Of a DNA stretch of 24,806 nt, positions 17,487-24,806 are shown piece by piece. The stretch is from HGM04593 sp045578665 (lineage in GTDB: Bacteria; Bacteroidota; Bacteroidia; Bacteroidales; Bacteroidaceae): the NCBI GenBank assembly GCA_045578665.1, contig JAZNKR010000145.1, positions 1-24,806 on the forward strand. The letters are read 5' to 3'. Numbering within the stretch: the first letter of the stretch is position 1; every line of letters begins with the position of its first letter. A program made the translations under genes and the position numbers. A model generated the notes under the pieces. That model made no database searches. It saw only the letters and a program-made list of their open reading frames with translations, and was not told the origin of the DNA.

Positions 17487-18359
17487 ATGAAACGCTATTT
17501 CCCCCCTTCGGAGTTATTGATAGAGCCCAACGGAGCAGTATATCACCTGGGTGTGAAGCCCGAACAGCTTGCCGACAAAGTGATACTCGTCGGCGACCCC
17601 AATCGCGTACCCAAAGTAGCAGCCTTCTTCGACACACAGGAGTGCGACATCAGCGCACGCGAGTTCCGCACCATCACCGGCACATACAAAGGTAAACGCA
17701 TAACAGTGGTAGGCACCGGCATAGGATGCGACAACATCGACATAGTGCTCAACGAACTCGATGCCCTTGCCAACATCGACTTCGCCACCCGCGAGGAGAA
17801 GGACGATTTCCGTCAGTTGCAGATAGTGCGCATAGGCACCTGCGGCGGCCTGCAACCCTTTACCCCCACCGGCTCGGTCATCTGTTCGGTGAAGTCGATA
17901 GGCTTCGACGGTCTGCTCAACTTCTACGAGGGGCGCAACGAAGTGTGCGACCTGCGATTCGAAGCAGCTTTCATGCAACACATGGAGTGGTCGCCATTGC
18001 TTGCCGCGCCCTACACCATAGATGCCGACCCCGAATTGGTGGAGCAGATAGCACAGACCGACATGGTGCGCGGAGTTACAATCTCCTGTGGCGGCTTCTT
18101 CGGCCCGCAAGGACGACGTCTGCGCGTCCCCCTCGCATTCCCCCGTCAGAACGAGCTTGTAGAGAGCTTCGAATACGAAGGGTGGCGCATCACCAACTTC
18201 GAGATGGAGAGTTCGGCAGTAGCCGGTCTGTCGCGGCTGATGGGGCATCGTGCCACCACTGTCTGCTTAGTGATAGCCAACCGATTGGCACAGAGCGCCG
18301 ACATCGACTACAATGCACGAATGAAAGAACTTATAGCTACCGTACTCGACCGCATTTAA
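17487..18359 (+). CDS. Nucleoside phosphorylase of the uridine/purine phosphorylase family
   Basis: This 290-residue cytoplasmic protein is of the PNP_UDP_1 family and cleaves nucleosides with phosphate to base and ribose-1-phosphate. Motifs are ILVGDPNRVPKVA (phosphate site), IVRIGTCGGLQP and NFEMESSAVAGL (ribose site), with a uridine-phosphorylase-like overall pattern; the base specificity is not certain. I chose the ATG at 17487 (MKRYFPPSELL) because it follows a purine-rich AAAAAAGAGA and matches the family start. An in-frame ATG at 17442 would add 15 residues of unlikely, AT-rich sequence just after the floA hairpin. mnmE begins 9 nt downstream. Confidence 0.88.
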   Translation: MKRYFPPSELLIEPNGAVYHLGVKPEQLADKVILVGDPNRVPKVAAFFDTQECDISAREFRTITGTYKGKRITVVGTGIGCDNIDIVLNELDALANIDFATREEKDDFRQLQIVRIGTCGGLQPFTPTGSVICSVKSIGFDGLLNFYEGRNEVCDLRFEAAFMQHMEWSPLLAAPYTIDADPELVEQIAQTDMVRGVTISCGGFFGPQGRRLRVPLAFPRQNELVESFEYEGWRITNFEMESSAVAGLSRLMGHRATTVCLVIANRLAQSADIDYNARMKELIATVLDRI

Positions 18360-18368
18360 ACAGGAATA

Positions 18369-19793
18369 ATGAATACCAACGACACTATATGCGCTCTCGC
18401 AACACCACAGGGCGGAGCATTGGGAGTGATAAGAATATCGGGCAGTGAAGCCATATCCATTGCCGAAAGAATCTTCAAACCACGTGGCGCCACCCCTCTT
18501 GCCGAACGCAAGGGGCAGAGCGTCGTCTTCGGCGATGTCTACGACACCCGGGGCAACATGCTTGACGAGGTGCTGCTCACACTGATGCGTGGTCCCCACA
18601 GCTACACAGGAGAAGATACCGTCGAGATTAGCTGTCATGCCTCGCCATACGTCATCCAGCAGCTGATGCTCAACATCATCGACAAGGGTGCGCGCCAGGC
18701 AGGTCCCGGTGAATATACCATGCGTGCCTTTCTCAACGGCAAGATGGACCTCAGCCGCGCCGAGGCAGTGGCAGACCTCATAGCATCGGGCAACGAAGCA
18801 TCGCACCGTCTCGCCATGAGCCAGCTGAAGGGAGGCTTCAGCCGCGAACTCAATGCCCTGCGCGAGAAACTGCTCAAGCTGACAACTCTGATGGAGCTCG
18901 AACTCGACTTCGGCGAAGAGGATGTTACCTTTGCAGACCGCAGTGAACTGACAGCCCTCTGCGACGAGATAGAGAGGGTGATAACCGCGCTTGTCGACTC
19001 CTTCAGCGTAGGCAATGCCGTTCGCAACGGTGTACCCATAGCCATCGTGGGCGAGACCAACACCGGCAAGAGCACCCTGCTGAACGCCCTTCTGCGTGAA
19101 GAGCGTGCCCTCGTCAGCAACATCAGCGGTACCACGCGAGACACCGTCGAGGGCATGATGACAATCAGTGGAGTGGCATTCCGCTTCATAGATACCGCCG
19201 GCATACGCGAGACAATGGATGTTGTGGAGCAGATGGGAATAGAACGCGCCTTCGACCAGTTGCAAAAGGCCTCTGTGGCACTGTGGGTTGTAGATCCCCG
19301 CACCGACCTCTCAACGATGGAAGAGTCGGCTTCGCGCCTGCTCCCGTTGTGTAGCGGTAAGCGCATGGCGCTTCTTGTCAACAAGTGCGATATTGTGGAC
19401 GAGGCAACCATATCCGAAGCCGCCAAACATGCCGAAGCTCTTATTCTTAAATATGGCAATGGTGTGCAGTGGAGTAGTAGTGATATGTGGGCAATCTCTG
19501 CAAAAATGAGAACGAATATCGATAAGCTGGAGGCGTTCCTTGTGGATGCAGCAGCAATCCCCTCAATGCCCGCCGACGCGGTGATTGTTACAAATGTAAG
19601 ACACTACGAGGCGTTAAGAAAAGCCTTGACAAATATACTGGATGTGCGACGCGGCTTGAACGACGGCATCCCCGCCGATTTGGTCAGCCTCGACCTGCGC
19701 GCATGCATACGCCACCTCTCCGAGATTGTTGGGTCTGTGTCAAGTGAGGATGTGCTTATTAATGTGTTTAAAAATTTTTGCATCGGTAAGTAG
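18369..19793 (+). CDS. mnmE: tRNA uridine-5-carboxymethylaminomethyl modification GTPase MnmE
   Basis: This 474-residue protein, with MnmG, makes the cmnm5 modification at tRNA wobble uridines. It has an N-terminal tetrahydrofolate-binding domain (about 1-120), a helical domain and an inserted G domain. G1 is GETNTGKST at about 227-235, G3 is DTAGI and G4 is NKCD. The protein ends in the canonical FCIGK. A purine-rich AGGAATA precedes the start. The final third (from about 19440) mixes AT-rich codons with the GC-rich ones used upstream. Its last 18 bases (19776-19793) are of the type used as an attachment site by mnmE-targeting islands elsewhere, and an AT-rich island follows at once. Confidence 0.96.
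   Translation: MNTNDTICALATPQGGALGVIRISGSEAISIAERIFKPRGATPLAERKGQSVVFGDVYDTRGNMLDEVLLTLMRGPHSYTGEDTVEISCHASPYVIQQLMLNIIDKGARQAGPGEYTMRAFLNGKMDLSRAEAVADLIASGNEASHRLAMSQLKGGFSRELNALREKLLKLTTLMELELDFGEEDVTFADRSELTALCDEIERVITALVDSFSVGNAVRNGVPIAIVGETNTGKSTLLNALLREERALVSNISGTTRDTVEGMMTISGVAFRFIDTAGIRETMDVVEQMGIERAFDQLQKASVALWVVDPRTDLSTMEESASRLLPLCSGKRMALLVNKCDIVDEATISEAAKHAEALILKYGNGVQWSSSDMWAISAKMRTNIDKLEAFLVDAAAIPSMPADAVIVTNVRHYEALRKALTNILDVRRGLNDGIPADLVSLDLRACIRHLSEIVGSVSSEDVLINVFKNFCIGK
19776..19793 (+). other. Candidate island attachment site at the mnmE 3' end
   Basis: These 18 bases encode FCIGK plus stop. Salmonella genomic island 1 and relatives integrate in the last 18 bp of mnmE (thdF/trmE), and the sequence here keeps the same coding end. 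The sharp change to AT-rich, defence-type DNA directly after the stop fits an attL-like junction. No second copy lies in the window, and no integrase is visible, so the call is inferred. Confidence 0.35.
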
Positions 19794-19837
19794 GTAATAG
19801 ATTGATATATAACGTAATAGATATTTTTTATGCTGCT

Positions 19838-19975
19838 ATGCGCCCTTCGCTTATCTATGGTTTTGAAGGTGAGTGCTCAAATAAAAGCAGAGCGTTTTTA
19901 TTGAAAAATCAATGGTTGATTTATAGTTTAAGCGGACAACAAAATTTATTTTTTGTTGTCCGCTTAAAGCTATGA
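19838..19975 (+). CDS. Doubtful 45-residue ORF
   Basis: It begins MRPSLIYGFEGECSNK and ends VVRLKL. It has no recognised domain and no convincing ribosome-binding site, and its second half is encoded by the 18-bp inverted repeat. Its stop overlaps the next ORF's ATG as ATGA. It could equally be chance translation of an extragenic element. Confidence 0.15.
   Translation: MRPSLIYGFEGECSNKSRAFLLKNQWLIYSLSGQQNLFFVVRLKL
19927..19968. terminator. Perfect 18-bp inverted repeat, likely bidirectional terminator
   Basis: The left arm TTTAAGCGGACAACAAAA (19927-19944) and right arm TTTTGTTGTCCGCTTAAA (19951-19968) are exact complements around a 6-nt TTTATT loop. It lies 133 nt past the mnmE stop and could end mnmE transcription, although the U-rich part is inside the stem rather than after it. 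It could also be a remnant of a mobile element end. Confidence 0.55.
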
Positions 19976-20160
19976 TTGGACGACCGTCAGATTCTGGTTC
20001 TGAAGGCGTAAAAGTATCATTTTGTGATGGTCTATATCCATTTGCTGAACTCTGGTTTGCTTTGGGAGGTTATTGGGTGGAGGATGGGGATAACCATTGT
20101 GAGTATTGGAGTGGTAACTGGTGTCCCGAAATTAATCTAACGCTCAAAGTAGATATTTAG
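19972..20160 (+). CDS. Hypothetical 62-residue protein, uncertain
   Basis: It reads MIGRPSDSGSEG at the start and is rich in Trp and Cys towards the end (HCEYWSGNWCPE). I do not recognise a family. It has no signal peptide and only a marginal purine stretch (AAAG) just upstream. It lies between two strong inverted repeats, and the second begins 3 nt after its stop as a terminator would. It may be a small real gene, the tail of a decayed one, or chance. Confidence 0.25.
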   Translation: MIGRPSDSGSEGVKVSFCDGLYPFAELWFALGGYWVEDGDNHCEYWSGNWCPEINLTLKVDI

Positions 20161-20162
20161 AG

Positions 20163-20209
20163 CATTTGTCCGAGGGTATCCAATAATTTCGGATAGTGTC
20201 GGACAAATG
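20163..20209. terminator. Long hairpin downstream of the 62-residue ORF
   Basis: A perfect 11-bp outer stem (CATTTGTCCGA at 20163-20173, TCGGACAAATG at 20199-20209) encloses a 3-nt internal mismatch and a 5-bp inner stem (TATCC/GGATA) with a 9-nt loop. It is a good fold in both directions and a plausible insulator ahead of the defence operon. Confidence 0.55.
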
Positions 20210-20346
20210 GTGTTCCTAATGAAAAAATAAGTCTTTTAACAATTTATCTTAAGTTATTTTCTAACTTTAATGCATCTTTGTTTACTTATTTAAAAATATC
20301 AATGTAGTTTGCGTGTTGTTAATTTCAAGAATTGAGTATTTTTCAA

Positions 20347-20354
20347 TACATTTG
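20347..20354 (+). promoter_or_regulatory. Putative -7 box for the defence operon
   Basis: TACATTTG matches TAnnTTTG exactly. No well-placed TTG is found 19-20 nt upstream, so support is partial. It lies 54 nt upstream of the 52-residue ORF and 184 nt upstream of the DUF4007 start. Confidence 0.35.
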
Positions 20355-20362
20355 CATTAAAT

Positions 20363-20387
20363 ACTAGTAGAACAAAATAGAACTAGT
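20363..20387. promoter_or_regulatory. Paired ACTAGT palindromes, candidate operator
   Basis: ACTAGT occurs at 20363-20368 and 20382-20387, 19 bp apart (about two helical turns), with the overlapping direct repeat TAGAAC at 20368-20373 and 20378-20383. The site begins 9 nt after the -7-like box, about where transcription would start, as expected for a repressor operator. No cognate repressor is identified in the window. Confidence 0.35.
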
Positions 20388-20407
20388 AAATGGTTAGCAG
20401 AATAACT

Positions 20408-20566
20408 ATGAAAATCCATCTACTATTTCTAAATGGTGTTCAAATACTACAAGCCACCACTCGATATACTTATATATCAAAATTGTTAGAGGTGGACATA
20501 AAGAATTTGATTAACGAAAAGAATAGAATTTATATATATGGCAAGACCTATATTCTCAGGACATGA
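20408..20566 (+). CDS. Possible 52-residue leader protein overlapping the DUF4007 gene
   Basis: The ORF starts MKIHLLFLNGVQILQ and ends IYIYGKTYILRT. It overlaps the first 29 nt of the DUF4007 gene in another frame. The residue pattern (TRYTYISKLLEVDIKNLI) is compatible with a small helix-turn-helix and not obviously junk, but I recognise no family. There is no strong ribosome-binding site, which is not decisive in this phylum. If real it could be a small autoregulator or a coupling leader. Confidence 0.3.
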   Translation: MKIHLLFLNGVQILQATTRYTYISKLLEVDIKNLINEKNRIYIYGKTYILRT

Positions 20567-21389
20567 ATCATTTGCGTGTAAGTCGCATTGGCTTAAACGT
20601 GGTTATGATTTTGTCAAAGGCGAAAACAATTTTAATGACGACGATGCAGTTGTGCATCTTGGAGTCGGTAAAAATATGGTGGCTTCAATCAAGTTCTGGT
20701 TGAAGGCTATTGGCTTATTGAAAGATACAGGTCTTGTGGCCTTAGCTAACCACCTGTTTGATGATGATAATGGCAAGGATCCTTATTTGGAGGATATTGG
20801 CACGTTGTGGTTGTTGCACTTTTTGCTGATACAGACAGACTATGCAACTATCTATAAAACTACATTTGTGGATTATCATCGCCAACGTAATATTATAGAA
20901 AAAAGCAAATTGCAAAACTACATTAAGCATATTTGCTTTGATGAGACTGGCTACAAGAATTTATATAACGATAACACGGTTAAGCGCGACATCGGAGTAA
21001 TGCTTCATAACTATTGTGCAAAGAATGGTGGCAATGTGAATATTGAGGATAGCAACTCATTATTTGCTCCGCTGAATTTGATTTGCGAGACAGAGAAGAA
21101 TACATATCGATTCAACTACGATACTCGTAGTGACGTACCTAGCTTGATATTCTTATATGCTCTGTTGGTTAAATTCGAAGGACGAAATAGTATTTCTTTT
21201 GAAGATATTGCCGAGTTGGCTTTAATCTTCTGTTTGACCAACAATGACTTGTTAGATATTATTAACCATTTATGCGACCTATACCCATCGGAGATTGTTT
21301 TCTCCGATGTGGCTGGAATTAAGGAGTTGCAGTTCCGTGCAACATTAAATCCAACAGATGTACTTGATAGATATTACGAGGAGAACTAA
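20538..21389 (+). CDS. DUF4007 family defence-associated protein
   Basis: This 283-residue cytoplasmic protein opens with the DUF4007 signature FSGHESFACKSHWLKRGYDF and the conserved block AVVHLGVGKNMVASIKFWLK at about 36-55. DPYLEDIGTLWLLHFLLI follows at about 79-96. The length is normal for the family. The family's biochemical role is not established; members travel with PAPS-reductase-like proteins in BREX type 4 or phosphorothioation-like defence loci. The start fits the family N-terminus, though the upstream sequence lacks a strong Shine-Dalgarno. The ATPase gene begins 1 nt after its stop, so the two are translationally coupled. Codon use is AT-rich compared with mnmE. Confidence 0.9.
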   Translation: MARPIFSGHESFACKSHWLKRGYDFVKGENNFNDDDAVVHLGVGKNMVASIKFWLKAIGLLKDTGLVALANHLFDDDNGKDPYLEDIGTLWLLHFLLIQTDYATIYKTTFVDYHRQRNIIEKSKLQNYIKHICFDETGYKNLYNDNTVKRDIGVMLHNYCAKNGGNVNIEDSNSLFAPLNLICETEKNTYRFNYDTRSDVPSLIFLYALLVKFEGRNSISFEDIAELALIFCLTNNDLLDIINHLCDLYPSEIVFSDVAGIKELQFRATLNPTDVLDRYYEEN

Positions 21390-21390
21390 T

Positions 21391-24300
21391 ATGAAATACA
21401 CTCCATCAATAAATATTGCCCAAACAGCCTTCAACCCTGAGAGTTATATCGTAACTCAAAATGCTAAAGGTGTTGTAGGAAATATTGTGGACTCGTTCAA
21501 TGCAGGTGTACACTCATTTAACATTATCGGTTCGTATGGAACAGGTAAGTCAAACTTTATTTTGGCTCTCCAAGATAGCCTTGAGAAAGGAAGTGGTATC
21601 CTTGTCAAGAATAAGGGTCAGTTTAATGGTGTCGCTAAAATAAAGTTTGTTAATATCGTAGGAGATTATGCTTCTTTGCAAAAGGTTCTAACTGACAAGC
21701 TATTCCCGACTGCAGCATCAGATAATCTTTTTGAGAATCTAAAGACATTCTTTAAGAATGCCGAGAAACGAGATGAGTTTATATTCCTTGTTATAGATGA
21801 GTTTGGCAAATTGCTGGAATATGCTGCGAAGAACAACCCGGAGCGAGAACTATATCTTTTCCAGAAGTTTACCGAGTTTATCAATGATGTAAAGCGTGAT
21901 GCTATTTTACTCACAACCCTGCACCAGAACTTTAACTCGTATGCTCGTTCACTTACTGAAAGTCAGCGCAACGAATGGACTAAGGTGAAAGGTCGCTTTA
22001 AGGAGATTGTATTTAATGAGCCAGTTGAGCAGTTGCTATTCTTGGCCTCAAAGCGTATAGAAAGAACTCCTCGCAAGATTATTAATAATAACTTTGAGAA
22101 GTTATATGAGCTTGCTGTTTCAAGCAAGTTTGCGAGCGCATCGATTTCATACGATACGGCTTTGAGTCTTTATCCTATGGACTTGTTTGCGGCTCAGGCT
22201 TTAACTTTGTCGATTCAACGTTATGGACAAAATGAGCGAACACTCTTTTCATTCCTTGAAGCAACAGGTCAAGGTTCTTTGCAATCGTTCGTCGAGGGTA
22301 AGCATACCACATATAGTTTGGCAGATGTGTACGACTATGACATCTATAATTTCTATTCGTACTTATCTGAAATCAATGCAGACTCTGCTGCATGGACCAG
22401 TATTCGTGTGAGCTTAGAGCGTGTTGAGGGTCTGTTCGAAGGTGACATTGCAACTGCTGCAATAGCATTAGTTAAGACTATTGGAATGATTAACCTTTTT
22501 GGTAAGGCTGGTGTTCAGTTAGACAAAAAGGCTCTTTCTATATATGCTCGAGCAGCATTAGGTATCAACACACCAGGAGATATCATAGACCTTCTCACAC
22601 AATACAAGATTATTCGATACGCAACATATAAATCGCAGTTCATTTTGTTTGAGGGTACTGATGTGAACATTGAGGGTGAGTTATTGAAAGCCACCGGCAT
22701 CGTTCCTCGATCGAAAGATGTTATTGATAAATTGCTCACAAACTTCAATCTTCCTATTGAGTTTGCAAATGCATCATACTTCCGAAAAGGAACTCCAAGA
22801 TACTTCGAATATAAGATATCAGACCAGCCAATCGTACAGCAGCCACAGGACGAGATTGATGGTTTTATAAATCTTATTTTCAATGAGGATATATCATTGG
22901 ATGATATATTAAAACAGACTGCAAATGTTGAGGAGGCTATTCTGTACGCCTACTTCAAAAAAACGGAGAAGATTATCGATCATGTATGGCAGTTGGATAA
23001 GTTGGCGTATGTGCAAAATGATATAGATAGCAATGATAATGTAGCCCAAAAGGAGATTAAAGCATTGATTGCACACGAACAAGAGTTGTTAAATACAAGC
23101 GTACTAAACGCCTTGTTTAACTACAACACAGATGTTGTTTGGGTGTATAGAGGTAAAGTTATTGACATTTCTTCGAAAGCGGCATTTAATAAGTGGCTGT
23201 CGGCAATTTGCGACCAGGTTTATTGCGACACGCCAGTGTACATTAATGAGATGGTCAATAAGCATAAGCCAAGTAGTGCGATTTCTACCGCACGCGTCAA
23301 TTTCCTTGCCCATTTGTTAGATAATGGTGCAGAAGAGAATCTTGGCTTCGAAGATGGTAAATTTCCACCAGAGAAGACCATATATTTGACACTATTGCGA
23401 AACACTGGTATTCATAGACGTATCGGTAGGGAGTATCTGCTTGGAGAACCACATGATGATAACTTTATGCCACTATGGAATGCGTGTGAGACGTTCTTGG
23501 ATAGCACGAAGGAGAAACCTCGCAAGTTAGGTGAACTCATTAAGATTTTGCGTTCACGCCCATTCAAGTTAAAACAAGGTGTCATTGACTTATGGTTGCC
23601 CACATTCTTGATCATCAAGAAGAATGACTATTCGTTATATAACGATGCTGGTGTCTATGTCCACACCATTACTCGTGAGGTTCTGGATATTATGCAGAAG
23701 TCTCCTGCAGGTTTTGCGGTGAAAGCATTTAATGTTGAGGGTGTGAAATTGGATTTATTCAGCAAGTATCGCGAAGCATTGGGAATAATCCAAGATGCAG
23801 AGTTTACTGCAGACAGCCTGATAGAAACGATTAAGCCATTCTTGATTTTTTATAAGAAACTTAACAAGTATGCAAAGCAGACTAAGCGTCTTGATAAGAC
23901 TACTGTTAAGTTTCGTACAGCATTGGCATCTGCAAAGGATCCAGAAAAGACATTCTTTGATGATTTGCCTCGCGCTCTTGGTTTCAAGGATGCTGAGATA
24001 GCTCACAATGACGAAGTATTAAGACGATATGTTGAATTGCTACAAAAGGCAATCAGAGACCTTCGTATGTGCTACTCAAACCTAATTAACAGATTAGAAC
24101 GTGTTCTTGTCGAGGAATTGGGATTGAAATCTAAAGAATATGCATCATATAAAGTTGAGCTGGAACAGCGCTACTCTACAATTAAAACATATCTATTAAC
24201 AGAGCGACAGAGGACATTCTTAACTCGTGTATTGGCCCCAAACACTGATAGAGTAACTTGGTACCAATCACTCGCTTATGTTGTATTAGACAAACAGTTG

Positions 24301-24600
24301 GAGGCTATGATGGATGAGGAAGAGGCTTATCTGATTGATAACCTCGTACATTCATTTAAGGAACTACTAAAGTATGTAGAGATTAGTAGCAAAGGGCTGA
24401 CAAATGATGACAACTTCTTTCGTTTTGAGATGATTTCGAATAACGGTGCAGCAACACAACAGATTGTACAGTTGAGTTATGCAAAGGCTAAGCAAGCGAA
24501 ATCACTTGAGGAAAAGATTGACAAACTTCTGTCTGGTGATAGCGACATTGATACATATGCACTTTTAAGCATTATTAAAAAGAAACTGAACAATGACTAA
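21391..24600 (+). CDS. brxC: Large P-loop ATPase, BREX BrxC/PglY-like
   Basis: This 1069-residue cytoplasmic protein has Walker A GSYGTGKS at about 47-54, Walker B FLVIDEFGK at about 132-140, and a sensor-like AILLTTLHQNF at about 171-181. A conserved QRNEW and GRFKE patch (about 192-205) may include an arginine finger. The rest is long and helical, as in BrxC/PglY-type AAA+ proteins (about 1100-1250 residues) that are core parts of BREX. I chose the ATG at 21391 (MKYTPSINIAQ), which has GAGGAG about 6 nt upstream; an in-frame ATG at 21358 would lie inside the DUF4007 gene. The stop overlaps the next start by 8 nt. A phosphorothioation-linked ATPase is the main alternative. Confidence 0.8.
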   Translation: MKYTPSINIAQTAFNPESYIVTQNAKGVVGNIVDSFNAGVHSFNIIGSYGTGKSNFILALQDSLEKGSGILVKNKGQFNGVAKIKFVNIVGDYASLQKVLTDKLFPTAASDNLFENLKTFFKNAEKRDEFIFLVIDEFGKLLEYAAKNNPERELYLFQKFTEFINDVKRDAILLTTLHQNFNSYARSLTESQRNEWTKVKGRFKEIVFNEPVEQLLFLASKRIERTPRKIINNNFEKLYELAVSSKFASASISYDTALSLYPMDLFAAQALTLSIQRYGQNERTLFSFLEATGQGSLQSFVEGKHTTYSLADVYDYDIYNFYSYLSEINADSAAWTSIRVSLERVEGLFEGDIATAAIALVKTIGMINLFGKAGVQLDKKALSIYARAALGINTPGDIIDLLTQYKIIRYATYKSQFILFEGTDVNIEGELLKATGIVPRSKDVIDKLLTNFNLPIEFANASYFRKGTPRYFEYKISDQPIVQQPQDEIDGFINLIFNEDISLDDILKQTANVEEAILYAYFKKTEKIIDHVWQLDKLAYVQNDIDSNDNVAQKEIKALIAHEQELLNTSVLNALFNYNTDVVWVYRGKVIDISSKAAFNKWLSAICDQVYCDTPVYINEMVNKHKPSSAISTARVNFLAHLLDNGAEENLGFEDGKFPPEKTIYLTLLRNTGIHRRIGREYLLGEPHDDNFMPLWNACETFLDSTKEKPRKLGELIKILRSRPFKLKQGVIDLWLPTFLIIKKNDYSLYNDAGVYVHTITREVLDIMQKSPAGFAVKAFNVEGVKLDLFSKYREALGIIQDAEFTADSLIETIKPFLIFYKKLNKYAKQTKRLDKTTVKFRTALASAKDPEKTFFDDLPRALGFKDAEIAHNDEVLRRYVELLQKAIRDLRMCYSNLINRLERVLVEELGLKSKEYASYKVELEQRYSTIKTYLLTERQRTFLTRVLAPNTDRVTWYQSLAYVVLDKQLEAMMDEEEAYLIDNLVHSFKELLKYVEISSKGLTNDDNFFRFEMISNNGAATQQIVQLSYAKAKQAKSLEEKIDKLLSGDSDIDTYALLSIIKKKLNND

Positions 24601-24806
24601 AGTAAGACACGTATTAGGAATTTCCGGAGGCAAGGATAGTGCTGCTTTGGCCATCTATATGAAGCAGAAATATCCTACATTAGAAGTTGAATACTACAAC
24701 TCTGACACTGGTTGTGAATTAGAGGAAACCGAGAAATTGGTTGACAACTTGGAGTCATTCCTCGGCAAGGTTGAGAGACTTAAAGCCGCAGAGGGAAGTC
24801 CAGAGC
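24593..24806 (+). CDS. PAPS reductase / DndC-like PP-loop enzyme, cut by the window edge
   Basis: The first 71 residues are visible. They contain the ATP-pyrophosphatase PP-loop SGGKDS at 11-16 and a DTG at 38-40 followed by CELEET, as in CysH, DndC and BREX type 4 BrxP proteins. The ATG overlaps the ATPase stop by 8 nt (ATGACTAA), so translation is coupled. In the known systems this enzyme type activates or transfers sulphur, suggesting a sulphur-based DNA modification; that activity is inferred here. The Fe-S cysteines and any fused domain lie beyond the window. It is a different protein from the TtcA-like thiolase at 13568-14323. Confidence 0.85.
   Translation, partial: MTKVRHVLGISGGKDSAALAIYMKQKYPTLEVEYYNSDTGCELEETEKLVDNLESFLGKVERLKAAEGSPE

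Larger units (their letters stand above)
19794..20537. other. 744-nt junction between mnmE and the defence operon
   Basis: This AT-rich stretch holds no clearly real gene. It contains two strong inverted repeats (19927-19968 and 20163-20209), three small ORFs of doubtful reality (19838-19975, 19972-20160 and 20408-20566), a -7-like box at 20347-20354, and a pair of ACTAGT palindromes at 20363-20387. The minus strand shows no reading frame of note. No integrase, transposase or tRNA was found. Confidence 0.8.

Noticed and set aside
17514..18248. Minus-strand 244-residue ORF opposite the nucleoside phosphorylase
   Set aside because: Shadow of a well-supported gene.
18267..19265. Minus-strand 332-residue ORF opposite mnmE
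   Set aside because: Long only because GC-rich codons of mnmE avoid stops on the other strand; MnmE motifs settle the true frame.
20363..20387. Repeated ACTAGT considered as the start of a CRISPR-like or iteron array
   Set aside because: There are only two copies, with no regular longer repeat or spacers, so an operator pair is the more modest reading.
21358..21390. Upstream ATG for the BrxC-like ATPase inside the DUF4007 gene
   Set aside because: The ATG at 21391 has GAGGAG at good distance and directly follows the DUF4007 stop, which is a better start.

Overview
The window reads as a chromosome segment from an anaerobic gut-type member of the Bacteroidales (Bacteroides/Prevotella/Muribaculaceae-like). 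This rests on Bacteroidota promoter signatures (TAnnTTTG -7 boxes with TTG about 20 nt upstream), few Shine-Dalgarno sequences, lipoproteins with acidic residues after the lipobox cysteine, a GH2 beta-galactosidase with N-terminal lectin-like modules, and families typical of the phylum. No rRNA, tRNA, CRISPR array or insertion sequence was seen.

Layout. Bases 1-239 hold a hairpin-rich extragenic element. A minus-strand block follows: a secreted GH2 beta-galactosidase (295-4440), nadC (4555-5406), a fused CcsB-CcsA cytochrome c assembly protein (5535-7751), a di-haem c-type lipoprotein (7857-9494), an imelysin lipoprotein (9562-10731) and an outer-membrane porin-like barrel (10758-12026). The porin, imelysin, di-haem and CcsBA genes look like one iron/haem-related envelope operon. 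Strong intercistronic hairpins precede the di-haem and ccsBA genes. Divergent from it, across a 174-nt region with two good face-to-face promoters, is a plus-strand regulator (12201-13154). It joins a RIC/YtfE-like di-iron hemerythrin domain to a LuxR-type DNA-binding domain and is the most unusual gene of the core region. Next come a convergent DUF486 membrane protein and a TtcA-like tRNA thiolase. A plus-strand housekeeping run follows: TPR/PD40 lipid-envelope-type protein, NfeD, flotillin FloA, nucleoside phosphorylase and MnmE (14475-19793).

After the mnmE stop codon the character changes: the DNA becomes AT-rich, codon choice shifts and the genes are defence-type. A 744-nt junction carries two strong inverted repeats, doubtful mini-ORFs and a candidate promoter/operator. 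It is followed by a tightly packed operon of a DUF4007 protein (20538-21389), a 1069-residue P-loop ATPase of BrxC/PglY type (21391-24600) and the start of a PAPS-reductase/DndC-like PP-loop enzyme (24593 to the window edge). This combination matches what is expected for a BREX type 4-like or phosphorothioation-like phage-defence island, inserted at the 3' end of mnmE. The rest of the system lies beyond the right edge.
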